A stretch of 64,000 bases of DNA from contig JAHEMQ010000001.1 of NCBI GenBank assembly GCA_024643555.1, forward strand, positions 1-64,000, written 5' to 3'. Under the pieces are notes generated by a model. That model ran no database searches. It was not told the DNA's origin and worked only from the letters and a program-made list of their open reading frames with translations. How positions within the stretch are numbered: the first letter of the stretch is position 1; each line of letters starts with the position of its first letter. Made by a program: the position numbers and the translations under genes. Origin of the DNA: Crocinitomicaceae bacterium. Lineage in GTDB: Bacteria > Bacteroidota > Bacteroidia > Flavobacteriales_D > Crocinitomicaceae. Positions 16,872 to 26,153 of the stretch are shown in pieces.

Positions 16872-18194
16872 ATGAAAACAAAAACACTAAAAAAGAACAA
16901 AGTCAACGTCGTTACGTTAGGATGTTCGAAAAATACCTTCGATTCTGAAGTCATGATGGCGCAACTGAAAGCCAATCATTTTGATGTGGAGCACGAATCA
17001 ATGGAGGACGATGCAGAAATTGTCATCATCAATACGTGTGGTTTCATTGATAATGCGAAACAAGAATCCATTGATACGATTATTCGATACGCAGAGGCGA
17101 AAGCAGAAGGATTGGTGGATAAAGTATATGTTACAGGATGTTTGTCTGAACGCTATAAAGACGATTTGGAAAAAGAAATCCCAGAAGTAGATGCGTATTT
17201 CGGAACAAGAGACTTACCTCGTTTACTGAAAACCTTGAAGGCAGACTACAAACATGAATTGGTGGGTGAACGCTTGTTGACCACGCCAAATCATTATGCA
17301 TATTTTAAAATTGCTGAAGGCTGCGATCGACCATGTTCGTTTTGTGCGATTCCAATCATGCGCGGAAATCACATTTCCACACCGATGGAAGACTTGGTTT
17401 TACAAGCGAAAGGATTGGCGGCAAAAGGCGTGAAAGAATTGATGTTAATCGCTCAGGATTTAACGTATTACGGCTTGGACCTCTATAAAAAACGGGCACT
17501 TTCGGACTTAATCAAACGCTTGTCAGATGTCGAAGGAATTGAGTGGATTCGTTTGCATTACGCTTATCCATCCGGATTTCCAATGGATGTCTTGGACGTG
17601 ATGAATGAACGCGATAATGTCTGTAAATACCTAGACATGCCACTGCAACATGGTTCCACAAAAATCCTTCAAGCCATGCGCCGTGGAATCACCCGTGAAA
17701 AAACCGAGGAGTTGATTCAAACCATTCGTCAAAAAGTCCCAGGAATTGCATTGCGTACGACCTTAATCGCTGGTTATCCAGGGGAGACGTCCGCAGATTT
17801 TAAAGAAATGTATGAATTTGTGGAACGCAGTCGTTTTGACCGCTTAGGGATTTTTACGTATTCTCATGAAGAAAATACACATGCCTATCAATTTACGGAT
17901 GACGTATCGGCTAAAACGAAGAAAAAGCGTGCTGATGAAATCATGGAATTGCAATCCGGAATTAGTTATGAATTGAATCAACAAAAAGTCGGGGAGGAAT
18001 ACAAGGTGCTTTTTGATCGAGTAGAGGGAGATTATTTCATCGGACGAACGGAATTCGATTCTCCCGAGGTAGATAATGAAGTGTTGATTAAAAAATCAGA
18101 AGCTTTTGTTCGATTGGGAGATTTTGAGCGTATTCTTATTACCAATGCAGATCATTACGATTTGTACGGACAAGTAGTTGCTGGTCAAAAATAA
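16872..18194 (+). CDS. rimO: Ribosomal protein S12 methylthiotransferase RimO
   Basis: A radical-SAM enzyme that adds a methylthio group to an aspartate of ribosomal protein S12. At 440 residues it has the usual length. The N-terminal UPF0004 domain holds cluster cysteines C18, C56 and C90 (TLGCSKNTFDSEV, NTCGF). The radical-SAM motif CDRPCSFC has C151, C155 and C158. A TRAM domain ends the protein (about 375-440). TLGCSKN and the lack of tRNA-type MiaB features favour RimO over MiaB. The start at 16872 is set by the promoter, and the frame is open 57 bases further upstream. Confidence 0.95.
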   Translation: MKTKTLKKNKVNVVTLGCSKNTFDSEVMMAQLKANHFDVEHESMEDDAEIVIINTCGFIDNAKQESIDTIIRYAEAKAEGLVDKVYVTGCLSERYKDDLEKEIPEVDAYFGTRDLPRLLKTLKADYKHELVGERLLTTPNHYAYFKIAEGCDRPCSFCAIPIMRGNHISTPMEDLVLQAKGLAAKGVKELMLIAQDLTYYGLDLYKKRALSDLIKRLSDVEGIEWIRLHYAYPSGFPMDVLDVMNERDNVCKYLDMPLQHGSTKILQAMRRGITREKTEELIQTIRQKVPGIALRTTLIAGYPGETSADFKEMYEFVERSRFDRLGIFTYSHEENTHAYQFTDDVSAKTKKKRADEIMELQSGISYELNQQKVGEEYKVLFDRVEGDYFIGRTEFDSPEVDNEVLIKKSEAFVRLGDFERILITNADHYDLYGQVVAGQK

Positions 18195-18199
18195 TCAAT

Positions 18200-18838
18200 A
18201 TGAAGTGGTGCTTTCCGTTTTTCCTGTGTTTCGTTCTGTTGCCTTCTTGCAATACGGATCGGACTGCTGAAAAAGAGAGGTTAGACGCAGTCTCATCAGC
18301 TTTTAGTGAAACACAACTTTCCGTTCAGGATAGAGATGTACAATTAAAGAGCATACACTTAAAACACCCGAATTTTTTAACTGGAAAATTCAAGGACTTA
18401 ATTTCCAATTTAGTCATGCACGACACGATTGGCGTTTATTGCACAGAACAAGAATATTTGGATGTTCGCTACGAAGTTAAACACTGCAGTAAATCCTTAC
18501 TCTGTTTTCAAAAGGATGTTCGTGTGAAATGTCCAATGGGGAACAAGTCCTTTCAATTAAAAGAAATTCAAACTTATTTTTTGAGAAATGACTCCATTTA
18601 TCAGGTTAAATTCAATGCACATGCTGATTTCAAAAGGAAATTAGAAAAGCAACTATCCGAACGTAAAATTCAATTGTGCACTACTCCAAACATGGATCAA
18701 CTTCAGTTCATGATTCAAAAAGGAAAACCTTTTGTACACGTTTCCTATTCTTATCCCTTGTGCGATACCTTGATGCCATTTGCATTTGAGAAAAACACCC
18801 TAAAGGTGATGTCGCTCAATTTTGTTAAATTAAATTAG
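18200..18838 (+). CDS. Hypothetical lipoprotein
   Basis: A 212-residue protein starting with a lipoprotein signal (FFLCFVLLPSC, acylated cysteine at 17). No known domain is evident. The mature part contains several cysteines (YCTEQEY, KHCSKSLLC, VKCPMG, LCTTPN, PLCDTL), which could pair in the periplasm. It lies five bases after rimO and converges with a small membrane protein gene. Confidence 0.7.
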   Translation: MKWCFPFFLCFVLLPSCNTDRTAEKERLDAVSSAFSETQLSVQDRDVQLKSIHLKHPNFLTGKFKDLISNLVMHDTIGVYCTEQEYLDVRYEVKHCSKSLLCFQKDVRVKCPMGNKSFQLKEIQTYFLRNDSIYQVKFNAHADFKRKLEKQLSERKIQLCTTPNMDQLQFMIQKGKPFVHVSYSYPLCDTLMPFAFEKNTLKVMSLNFVKLN

Positions 18839-18839
18839 T

Positions 18840-19160
18840 TTATTCGGGTTCTGAAGATTGTTCTGAACTTGCTTGATAGAGATTCGATAATGACTCCGAT
18901 TTTTCATTCCGTCTGCGAAAGAATCCAAATATAAGCATGCCAACAAGGAAAATAATGATGTGTAGTACGGTAAAGGCAGCTATGATGTCGCTCATATAAC
19001 CGTAAGGATGTTCGCCATTCATTTCCCAATAGGCATTCACAAAGTAACACAGAAAGATGATGCTATGAAAGTACTTCCATACAGGTGGGGACTTCGCGAA
19101 TAACATAACGAGTCCAAAAAGGATTCCCATTAACCAGAAAAAAAGACTGTCTTCGTTCAT
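18840..19160 (-). CDS. Hypothetical small inner-membrane protein
   Basis: A 106-residue protein with about three hydrophobic helices (FFWLMGILFGLVMLF, FHSIIFLCYFV, IIAAFTVLHIIIFLVGMLIFG) and a charged C-terminal tail rich in Ser and Glu. I do not recognise a family. Only one base separates its stop from the convergent lipoprotein gene. Confidence 0.6.
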   Translation of the reverse strand: MNEDSLFFWLMGILFGLVMLFAKSPPVWKYFHSIIFLCYFVNAYWEMNGEHPYGYMSDIIAAFTVLHIIIFLVGMLIFGFFRRRNEKSESLSNLYQASSEQSSEPE

Positions 19161-19212
19161 AAACTAAAAGTACAATAATTTTATTCAGTGATTTACGAAA
19201 AAAGCAGAATAA

Positions 19213-19240
19213 TTGATGTGCTATAAAATTCTTATCTTCG
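19213..19240 (+). promoter_or_regulatory. Promoter TTG-N17-TATCTTCG for the cysteine desulfurase gene
   Basis: TTG at 19213-19215, a 17-base spacer, and TATCTTCG at 19233-19240 (one mismatch to TAnnTTTG). The -7 box ends 13 bases before the ATG. Confidence 0.5.
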
Positions 19241-19253
19241 CCAAAACTTCCGT

Positions 19254-20393
19254 ATGCGTGTGTATTTAGATAATGCGGCAACAACACCTGTCGCGCCAGA
19301 GGTGGTGGATGCCATGATTCCTGTGTTAAGAGAAACCTTCGGGAATCCTTCTTCCACACATTCTTTTGGTAGAAACGCCAAAGCGCTGTTGGAGACGTCG
19401 CGTCGCACCGTAGCAAAACACCTGAACTGCGCACCTTCTGAAATTATTTTTACTTCTGGAGGAACTGAAGCCGACAACATGGCGATACATGCAGCAGTGA
19501 CTGAATTGGGTGTGAAACGCATTATTACAAGTGCCATTGAACACCACGCGGTTGGACATACTGCTGAATCCATTTCGCACCATGAAAAAGTAGACTTGGT
19601 GTTGTTGGATTTAGATTCCAAAGGAAACATAGACATGCGTCAATTAGAAACCCTACTGAAAGATGGAATCCCGACTTTAGTTTCATTAATGCATGCCAAT
19701 AACGAAATTGCGACGATGATTCCGTTGGCAGAAATAGCGCGTTTGTGTCGTCAATACGGAGCTTATTTTCATTCCGATACGGTTCAAACCATGGGTCATT
19801 TTCGATTTGATTTGTCTGAATTAGACATCGATTTCATCACCTGCGCAGCGCATAAGTTTCATGGTCCGAAAGGAACTGGATTTTTATATGTGAACAAGAA
19901 AACCAAAGTTTCTTCGTTTATTCACGGTGGAGCACAAGAAAGAGGACTCCGTGGTGGAACGGAGAATATGGCAGGGATTGTAGGATTGGCAAAAGCAATG
20001 GACTTGGCGTATGACGATGTAGAAGGGCATCAACAACATGTGTTTGAATTAAAATCCTACATGATGGAACAATTAAAAGCATGTTTTCCAACGGTGTTTT
20101 TTCATGGTGAAACAGACTTTGATAAAGCGCTTTATACCGTTTTGAACGTTTGTCTTCCGGCAACGGAAAAAACAAGTATGCTATTATTTACACTCGATTT
20201 AAAAGGTGTGGCAGTAAGTGGTGGAAGTGCGTGTACTTCCGGAGCAACGAAAGGATCACATGTGCTTGAAGGAATCCATGCGGACATGAGTCGTCCAAAT
20301 GCACGTTTTTCTTTTTCTCGCTACACAACCAAAGAAGAAATTGATTACGCATTGGAACAATTGCGTTTGGTCTATCAAAATAACTTAAGCTAG
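19254..20393 (+). CDS. Cysteine desulfurase, NifS/IscS-like
   Basis: A PLP enzyme of 379 residues that removes sulfur from cysteine as a persulfide for Fe-S clusters or tRNA thiolation. The N-terminus YLDNAATTPVAPEV is typical of class I desulfurases. The PLP lysine is K201 in CAAHKFHGPKG, and the persulfide-carrying cysteine is C327 in GGSACTSGA. No iscU, suf or thiI gene is near. It leads a run containing glycan genes, which look unrelated in function. Confidence 0.92.
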   Translation: MRVYLDNAATTPVAPEVVDAMIPVLRETFGNPSSTHSFGRNAKALLETSRRTVAKHLNCAPSEIIFTSGGTEADNMAIHAAVTELGVKRIITSAIEHHAVGHTAESISHHEKVDLVLLDLDSKGNIDMRQLETLLKDGIPTLVSLMHANNEIATMIPLAEIARLCRQYGAYFHSDTVQTMGHFRFDLSELDIDFITCAAHKFHGPKGTGFLYVNKKTKVSSFIHGGAQERGLRGGTENMAGIVGLAKAMDLAYDDVEGHQQHVFELKSYMMEQLKACFPTVFFHGETDFDKALYTVLNVCLPATEKTSMLLFTLDLKGVAVSGGSACTSGATKGSHVLEGIHADMSRPNARFSFSRYTTKEEIDYALEQLRLVYQNNLS

Positions 20394-20408
20394 TAATAGC
20401 ACAAATGC

Positions 20409-21572
20409 ATGCAGAAAAGGAACATTTTATTCCTGTCCAGTTGGTATCCGAATCGGGTCAAACCGACGCATGGGAATTTTGTTCAGCAACATGCCTTCGC
20501 AGCAGCGCAAGAAAATAATGTTCAGCTGATTTATGTTTGTTTGGAAGAAGGACTTAATCAACCCTCGGAGACAATTGTTGATCAACTTCCTTTTCCCGTT
20601 CACCTTGTTTACCTAAAGAAATCGATGGTTCCATTGATTGGAACAATGTGGAATTACCTCCGCATGATTTGGGCGTATTTCCGCACGTTAAAGCATCTCA
20701 AAAAGCAAGGATTTAATCCTGAATTGATTCATGCAAATGTGGTTTATCCCATTGGGATTGTGGCACGATTATTATCTTGGAAACAACGCATTCCATACAT
20801 TATTACCGAACATTGGACTTGCTATTCTCCAGAATCACATCCAAAACCTGGACGCATGCAAATGTTCTTAACGCGATGGGCTGCAAACAAAGCAGCTCTT
20901 ATTTTACCCGTCAGTGAAGATTTGTCCCGATCCATGAAACATGCTGGTATTCTTACAGACATGCAGGTAGTTTATAATGTGGTGAATACGGACCTGTTTT
21001 TACCAATACCGAGAACGAAAAGGGAACGGATACATTTGGTGCACGTTTCATCCTTGGACGACAGCCAAAAAAATCCAAGTTTATTGATTCGCTCCTTTGC
21101 TGAATTATTGAAAAGTCATTCTTCCTTGCAGTTGGACATCGTTAGTGACGGTGATTTTTCTAACTGTCAATCAGAAATTAAAGAATTGAAAATGACATCA
21201 AATGTGGTCTTTCATGGAACACAAAATCCGGAGGGTGTCGCTCGGATACTACAGCAAGCCGACGTGTTTCTGCTCACTAGTCGTTTTGAAAACCTGCCTT
21301 GTGTGTTGATTGAAGCCACTTCTTGTGGTGTTCCGATTGTCGCAACCAATGTTGGTGGAATCAAAGAGATTGTACACGAGGGGAATGGAATCTTGGTTCC
21401 ATCCGAAAATCAAACAGCATTGGTCAAGGCAATAAATCAAGTCATTTCACGTTTGGAGGACTACCGACCAGAAGTCATGCATCAAGAAGCCGTACAATTG
21501 TTTAGTTACCGTTCCATTGGGACAAAACTTTCGTCCATTTATCAATCTGTTCTGTCTGCGCATGGTCAGTAA
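20409..21572 (+). CDS. Family-4 glycosyltransferase (GT-B fold)
   Basis: A 387-residue retaining glycosyltransferase that probably adds a sugar to a lipid-linked surface glycan. The N-terminal domain begins SSWYPNRVKPTHGNFVQQH. The C-terminal nucleotide-sugar domain has the E-x7-E pattern in FENLPCVLIEATSCGVPIVATNVGG (about residues 294-318). The donor and acceptor cannot be read from sequence. It overlaps the flippase start by 11 bases, placing it in a glycan export operon. Confidence 0.9.
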   Translation: MQKRNILFLSSWYPNRVKPTHGNFVQQHAFAAAQENNVQLIYVCLEEGLNQPSETIVDQLPFPVHLVYLKKSMVPLIGTMWNYLRMIWAYFRTLKHLKKQGFNPELIHANVVYPIGIVARLLSWKQRIPYIITEHWTCYSPESHPKPGRMQMFLTRWAANKAALILPVSEDLSRSMKHAGILTDMQVVYNVVNTDLFLPIPRTKRERIHLVHVSSLDDSQKNPSLLIRSFAELLKSHSSLQLDIVSDGDFSNCQSEIKELKMTSNVVFHGTQNPEGVARILQQADVFLLTSRFENLPCVLIEATSCGVPIVATNVGGIKEIVHEGNGILVPSENQTALVKAINQVISRLEDYRPEVMHQEAVQLFSYRSIGTKLSSIYQSVLSAHGQ

Positions 21573-22848
21573 AATACTAGGTAATTTCGGTGTGCGATTC
21601 CTTTCAGCAATTTTTAATTTGTTGATTGCCATTTTGGTTTCTCGTTACATCGGTGCAGCGGGAAAAGGTGAGCAGAGCATTGTTTTAGCGATGGTTGCGA
21701 TTATCACTATTTTTGATAATATGGTCGGAGGTGCTTCGATTGTCTATTTAGCTAGTCGCATCGCTCGAAAGAATTTATTCATTGCCTCATACCTATGGAC
21801 CATCCTTGTTAGTGTACTTGCATACATCGTTTTATTGATCGTTCCATTTATCCACGAGAAATACATTCTTTCTGTAGTTGTATTAAGTGGAATTTCCTCG
21901 TTAGTTTCCATACACAGTTCGATACTACTAGGAAAGGAACAGTTGAAGCAATTTAATCTATTAAGTTTCTTGGTTCCGGGATTAACCTTGTTGACCTTGT
22001 TTATACTCTTTTACTTTAATTGGAACCGAACACCAGAAGCTTATGTGTTTTCCTTGTTTATTGCTTATGGTTCTACCTTGCTTACCAGTTTTTTTCTTGT
22101 TCGGAAGGAATGGAGAAGTTCAGAGCATATTTCAACTTCAAGCATTATCAGCTCTTTTAAATCCTTACTTTTCTATGGATTTCAAAATCAATTGGCACAT
22201 GTGTTTCAACTTCTGAGTTTTCGCATAAGCTATTTCTTTTTAGAGCGCTATTGTGGAGATGCAGAAGTCGGAATTTATTCAAATGCCGTTTCTGTGATTG
22301 AATCTGTTTGGATGATTTCAACCAGTATTTCCCTTTGGCAATATGCGCGAATTGCCAATTCGACCGATACTACTTACACCAAAAGAATGACCGAACAGTT
22401 GACGAAATATGGTTTGTTGACCGCATTTCTAGCACTCATCATTTTGTTGGTCATACCAGATGCCTTCTTTACCTGGTTGTTTGGAAAGGAATTTCATCAA
22501 CTGAACCAGTTAATGCTTGTTTTAGCTCCTGGGATATGGGTTTTTAACTATGCTTTAATCCTTGGACATTATTTTTCTGGACATGGCCGCTATTGGGTAA
22601 ATGCTGTTGCTTCCGGTTTTGGATTGGTGGTGACGGTTGTGGCAGCCTATTATTACATTCCAATTTACCGAATTTATGGGGCTGCTATGGCTGCAAGTTT
22701 ATCGTACCTCGTCACTTCTTTCGTTGTAATCGTTTATTTTTATCGCGATGGAGGTAAATTTGTTGTATTTCCATCCGTTCAAGATTTGAATGAATCTTGG
22801 AGTTTGTTGAAAACATTCTTGTCAAAACGCCAAATAAATCATGAGTAA
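21562..22848 (+). CDS. Wzx-type oligosaccharide flippase (MOP superfamily)
   Basis: A 428-residue inner-membrane protein with about 12 to 14 hydrophobic helices, beginning VSKILGNFGVRFLSAIFNLLIA. It would flip lipid-linked oligosaccharides to the periplasmic face. I chose the ATG at 21562 because the family starts at this helix; an upstream ATG at 21517 would add 15 residues inside the preceding gene. It overlaps the methyltransferase gene by eight bases. Confidence 0.85.
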   Translation: MVSKILGNFGVRFLSAIFNLLIAILVSRYIGAAGKGEQSIVLAMVAIITIFDNMVGGASIVYLASRIARKNLFIASYLWTILVSVLAYIVLLIVPFIHEKYILSVVVLSGISSLVSIHSSILLGKEQLKQFNLLSFLVPGLTLLTLFILFYFNWNRTPEAYVFSLFIAYGSTLLTSFFLVRKEWRSSEHISTSSIISSFKSLLFYGFQNQLAHVFQLLSFRISYFFLERYCGDAEVGIYSNAVSVIESVWMISTSISLWQYARIANSTDTTYTKRMTEQLTKYGLLTAFLALIILLVIPDAFFTWLFGKEFHQLNQLMLVLAPGIWVFNYALILGHYFSGHGRYWVNAVASGFGLVVTVVAAYYYIPIYRIYGAAMAASLSYLVTSFVVIVYFYRDGGKFVVFPSVQDLNESWSLLKTFLSKRQINHE

Positions 22849-23653
22849 AATAGCGAAGTTTTTCAAAGCGATTCAATTGATTATTCAAAAGCCATACCTA
22901 TTGAATAATGTCCTAAAAGACGAGATTGTTTCCAAGGAATCATTTGAACGCACTTTCGCTAACGTGTCATTTCGTCAAATTCGCTTGGTGGATTTAATGG
23001 AATCTGAAGAGGTGAAAATCGCGCCCTACGCTTTTCTCTCTGGATCATCCTTAGCGACAGACTTTGCTTTATTACAATTGCTGTGTCAAAAGTTTGAGGT
23101 CAAAGACTATTTGGAAATTGGCACTTGGAGAGGGGAGAGTGCTGCAAATGTCGCTCCCTTCGTGGACCGTGTGACAACGTTTAATTTGGGCGATGAACAA
23201 TTGCTTTCCTTGGGGCTTCCTGAGGACTATGTCGCTTCACATCGATTTTTTTCTAAAGATGTTGCGAACATTCAGCATGTTTTTGGAGATTCACAATCCT
23301 TTGATTTCCATCAATTAAATCAACGATTCGACCTGATCTTTATTGATGGTGATCATTCAACGGAGGCTGTTCGTGACGACACGAAAAAACTGAGTGCTTT
23401 TTTGAAGAATGAAAAGTCTATCCTTGTTTGGCACGACGCAAAAGTTGATACTGAATATCCGCGTTACGAAGTGCTTCGAGGCATTTACGAAGGATTGCCG
23501 GCGGAAATGCTTAAGCACGTTTATTTGGTGGAAAATAGTTTGTGTGCGGTTTATTTGCCCTTCGATATTCCATCCGAAACGATTCAAATCAATCGTTTGC
23601 CAAGAACAACTTTTGAACTTACCTTAAAGAAACTTCCTCTGACGGAAAAATAA
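22841..23653 (+). CDS. Class I SAM-dependent methyltransferase
   Basis: A 270-residue protein whose core (about 88-215) reads as a Methyltransf_24-type SAM domain: DYLEIGTWRGESAANVAPF is motif I, and FDLIFIDGDHSTEAVRDD is the acidic motif with a possible metal site. Similar proteins modify sugars or lipids in surface-glycan clusters. Its 3' end overlaps the convergent asparagine synthase gene by 35 bases. Confidence 0.82.
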   Translation: MSKIAKFFKAIQLIIQKPYLLNNVLKDEIVSKESFERTFANVSFRQIRLVDLMESEEVKIAPYAFLSGSSLATDFALLQLLCQKFEVKDYLEIGTWRGESAANVAPFVDRVTTFNLGDEQLLSLGLPEDYVASHRFFSKDVANIQHVFGDSQSFDFHQLNQRFDLIFIDGDHSTEAVRDDTKKLSAFLKNEKSILVWHDAKVDTEYPRYEVLRGIYEGLPAEMLKHVYLVENSLCAVYLPFDIPSETIQINRLPRTTFELTLKKLPLTEK

Positions 23654-25661
23654 ACTGTTTTAACCAAATTAAATAGCAGACATATCGAAAGATGAGGTCT
23701 TGCTCCTTTGCATAGCTTAAATGGGAGAAAAATTGCTTCCAATTGGATTCAATGTGTTCTTTTTGAACCAAATCATGTACATCCAGGTGTTTCAAGGATT
23801 GAAATAAGGTGTGAAAGGCGACTTCTTGCTCCATTAACCACGTGTTTTGTGGAATGGAAAATCCTTTTTTGTCCTTGCGTAAACGAATTGAATCTGGTAC
23901 TAGTCCCTGAATGGATTCGCGCAGGATGTACTTACTCCATCCATCCTTGATTTTGTAATTCGCGGGAAATACAAATGCATTCGCAATTAGGTGGATGTCA
24001 TCCGAAAAGGGAGTTCTGGACTCAATGGAATATTGCATGGAGCAGCGGTCTTCCCAACGCAACAATCCTTTCAGGTAGGTTTCGGTGCAATAACTTTTAA
24101 GGCGCTGGTTTAAATTCTCTGCTCTAAATTCGCCATGGAACTGAACTTTATTTGCTTGCGAACGAAGGAATAATGGTGAGATTAAATTTGTTTCTGATTT
24201 CCATTTTTTGGATAAAGAAGCACGGATTTTAGCGGGGAAGTTACTTAAGTTAATTTTAAGGAAACTAGCGAAAAGTTCCTTCATTGTTACAGGGCTGTTT
24301 TTCAGAGAACGCAGCTCTTTGAACAGAGTTGACCATTCAAAAGACCAGAATAATTGATGGAAGTAAGCATAGTAAAACGTTTGATAACCAGCATATAATT
24401 CATCACCTCCTTGTCCGTCAATTAGGATGGTGATTCCTTCTTCATGAGCAGCCCGCATGACGCGACTTTGTGCATATGTACTCGTTGTAGCCAATGGAAT
24501 ATCTTGGAAATAAATCAATTCTTGAATGTCTTCAACGAGTGTTTTCGAATCGACTTTGACATTGAACCACTCAGCTTTGGTGTGATCGACAATTTGCTTT
24601 GCCCAATTCGATTCATCCAATGGAGAAGCGTTGCTAGCCGTAAACGTTTTGATGCCATTTTTCAAGGAGGAAATGGATTCTTCTTTGGCGATTTCGGCTG
24701 CAGTACAGACAATGGTTGAACTGTCTAATCCACCACTTAAACAAAATCCAATGGGAACATCGCTGCGGAACCGGATGCGCACCGCATCTTTGATCATTTG
24801 TCTCGTCAACCTTTTTGTGTCCTGAAATGAAGCAGCGCGAAAAGATTGGTTTTTTTGGGTGGCGTATAATTCAAAATACCTTTCTGTTTTCAGTTTTGCA
24901 TTGGATAAATCAAAGGTGAAAAAATGTCCCGGCGTTAGTTCATAAAGATCCTTGAAAAATCCTTCGCTTCCCAGTTCAACTTGTCCATAAAGTAAGAACG
25001 GCAACATGGCGTCCAAATTGACTGCGCGTGAATGGCTTGGAACCTCTAATAATGCCTTTTGTTCGGAGGCAAACGCAAAATGTTGATCATTTTGCAAATA
25101 ATACATGGGTTTTACTCCAAAGGGATCCCTGGCTCCAAATAATTGCTTTTCCTCCATGTCATACAAGACAAAGGCCCACATGCCATTAAAATGATTCAGA
25201 CAATCCCTTCCCCAATGTTGGTAGGCAACCAACACGACTTCCACATCAGATTCGGTATGAAATGAGTAGCCCAAACCTTTTAATTCTTCACGTAATTCGA
25301 TGTAATTGTAAATTTCGCCATTGAGCGTAATCCAAATGCGTTGATTTTCTTGCAAACACATCGGTTGGTGTCCGCCAGCACTTAAATCAATTATCGCTAA
25401 ACGCCGGTGACCTAATCCGAGCTTAAACACTTGATCATCTGCTGTTTCGATGTTTGATTTCGGCGCGAAGGGTAAGTTGGAGTTAAAACTTGAGTCCGGG
25501 GTGTCTTGACCTGCAAAACAATAAGCTTGTTCTTTATGAAAAAGTGCGAATCCTTCGTCGTCAGGACCCCTATGCTTCAGGCGGTCATTCATTTTTTTTA
25601 AAACACCAGCGAGATCACTGGAGTCTTTTTGCAGTTGAACAATTCCGCTAATTCCGCACAT
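23619..25661 (-). CDS. asnB: Glutamine-hydrolysing asparagine synthase
   Basis: A 680-residue enzyme of the AsnB type. Cys2 of MCGISGIVQL is the glutaminase nucleophile, with LNGEIYNYIELREEL (near 110-125) in the same domain. The synthetase PP-loop is VPIGFCLSGGLDSSTIVC. Paralogues of this length often sit in glycan or capsule clusters, where they amidate sugar acids, so it need not make free asparagine. It is the last gene of the gldB-gldC-DUF2797-GtrA run. Confidence 0.9.
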   Translation of the reverse strand: MCGISGIVQLQKDSSDLAGVLKKMNDRLKHRGPDDEGFALFHKEQAYCFAGQDTPDSSFNSNLPFAPKSNIETADDQVFKLGLGHRRLAIIDLSAGGHQPMCLQENQRIWITLNGEIYNYIELREELKGLGYSFHTESDVEVVLVAYQHWGRDCLNHFNGMWAFVLYDMEEKQLFGARDPFGVKPMYYLQNDQHFAFASEQKALLEVPSHSRAVNLDAMLPFLLYGQVELGSEGFFKDLYELTPGHFFTFDLSNAKLKTERYFELYATQKNQSFRAASFQDTKRLTRQMIKDAVRIRFRSDVPIGFCLSGGLDSSTIVCTAAEIAKEESISSLKNGIKTFTASNASPLDESNWAKQIVDHTKAEWFNVKVDSKTLVEDIQELIYFQDIPLATTSTYAQSRVMRAAHEEGITILIDGQGGDELYAGYQTFYYAYFHQLFWSFEWSTLFKELRSLKNSPVTMKELFASFLKINLSNFPAKIRASLSKKWKSETNLISPLFLRSQANKVQFHGEFRAENLNQRLKSYCTETYLKGLLRWEDRCSMQYSIESRTPFSDDIHLIANAFVFPANYKIKDGWSKYILRESIQGLVPDSIRLRKDKKGFSIPQNTWLMEQEVAFHTLFQSLKHLDVHDLVQKEHIESNWKQFFSHLSYAKEQDLIFRYVCYLIWLKQFIFPSEEVSLR

Positions 25662-25667
25662 GTTGGT

Positions 25668-26153
25668 TTATTTAAAGCTGAATTTTCGTTGCAACAGATA
25701 GCTGATGGTCACGACTACACATGAGGCGAGGACATTGGCAATGGAAGGGAAAATATGTAAGCCGAGGACCATGATTTTCAATAATCCCCAATTCGTAGTC
25801 GATGTAATAATGGCGCTGAGACCGTAGCGAAAAAATTGTGCACGACCTCTTAATTGACTTTCTGTGAAAACCACATATCGCATGAGTAGAAATCCAATGA
25901 TAAATGAAATACAAGCACAGATGATGGAGCTCAAAGTGAGAGCGGAAATGGTTTTGGTTCCGAGTTGAAACGGTAAATCTAAAAAGGTGAAATCGTGTTT
26001 TTGAAAAACGACGTTAAAGAACAGGAAGAATAGAATCCAGCTTAAAACGAGGTTCCCAGTACCACATGCAGCGTAGTAATACGTCGTCTTATCAAATATT
26101 CGCTTCACAAGCGGATAAAAGAAATCAAGAATGAGGTGAATGATTCGAACCAT
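25668..26153 (-). CDS. GtrA-like membrane protein
   Basis: A 161-residue protein with four hydrophobic helices (YYAACGTGNLVLSWILFFLFF, IICACISFIIGFLLMRYVVF, YGLSAIITSTTNWGLL, ANVLASCVVVTISYLL), ending RKFSFK as in the GtrA family. Such proteins are thought to move or support polyprenyl-phosphate sugars at the inner membrane. Its ATG overlaps the preceding stop (TAATG). Confidence 0.8.
   Translation of the reverse strand: MVRIIHLILDFFYPLVKRIFDKTTYYYAACGTGNLVLSWILFFLFFNVVFQKHDFTFLDLPFQLGTKTISALTLSSIICACISFIIGFLLMRYVVFTESQLRGRAQFFRYGLSAIITSTTNWGLLKIMVLGLHIFPSIANVLASCVVVTISYLLQRKFSFK

Noticed and set aside
18000..18100. Possible tRNA T-arm-like string (TTCGATTCTC) inside rimO.
   Set aside because: It lies in an intact reading frame with no acceptor stem or anticodon arm; no tRNA was found in the window.
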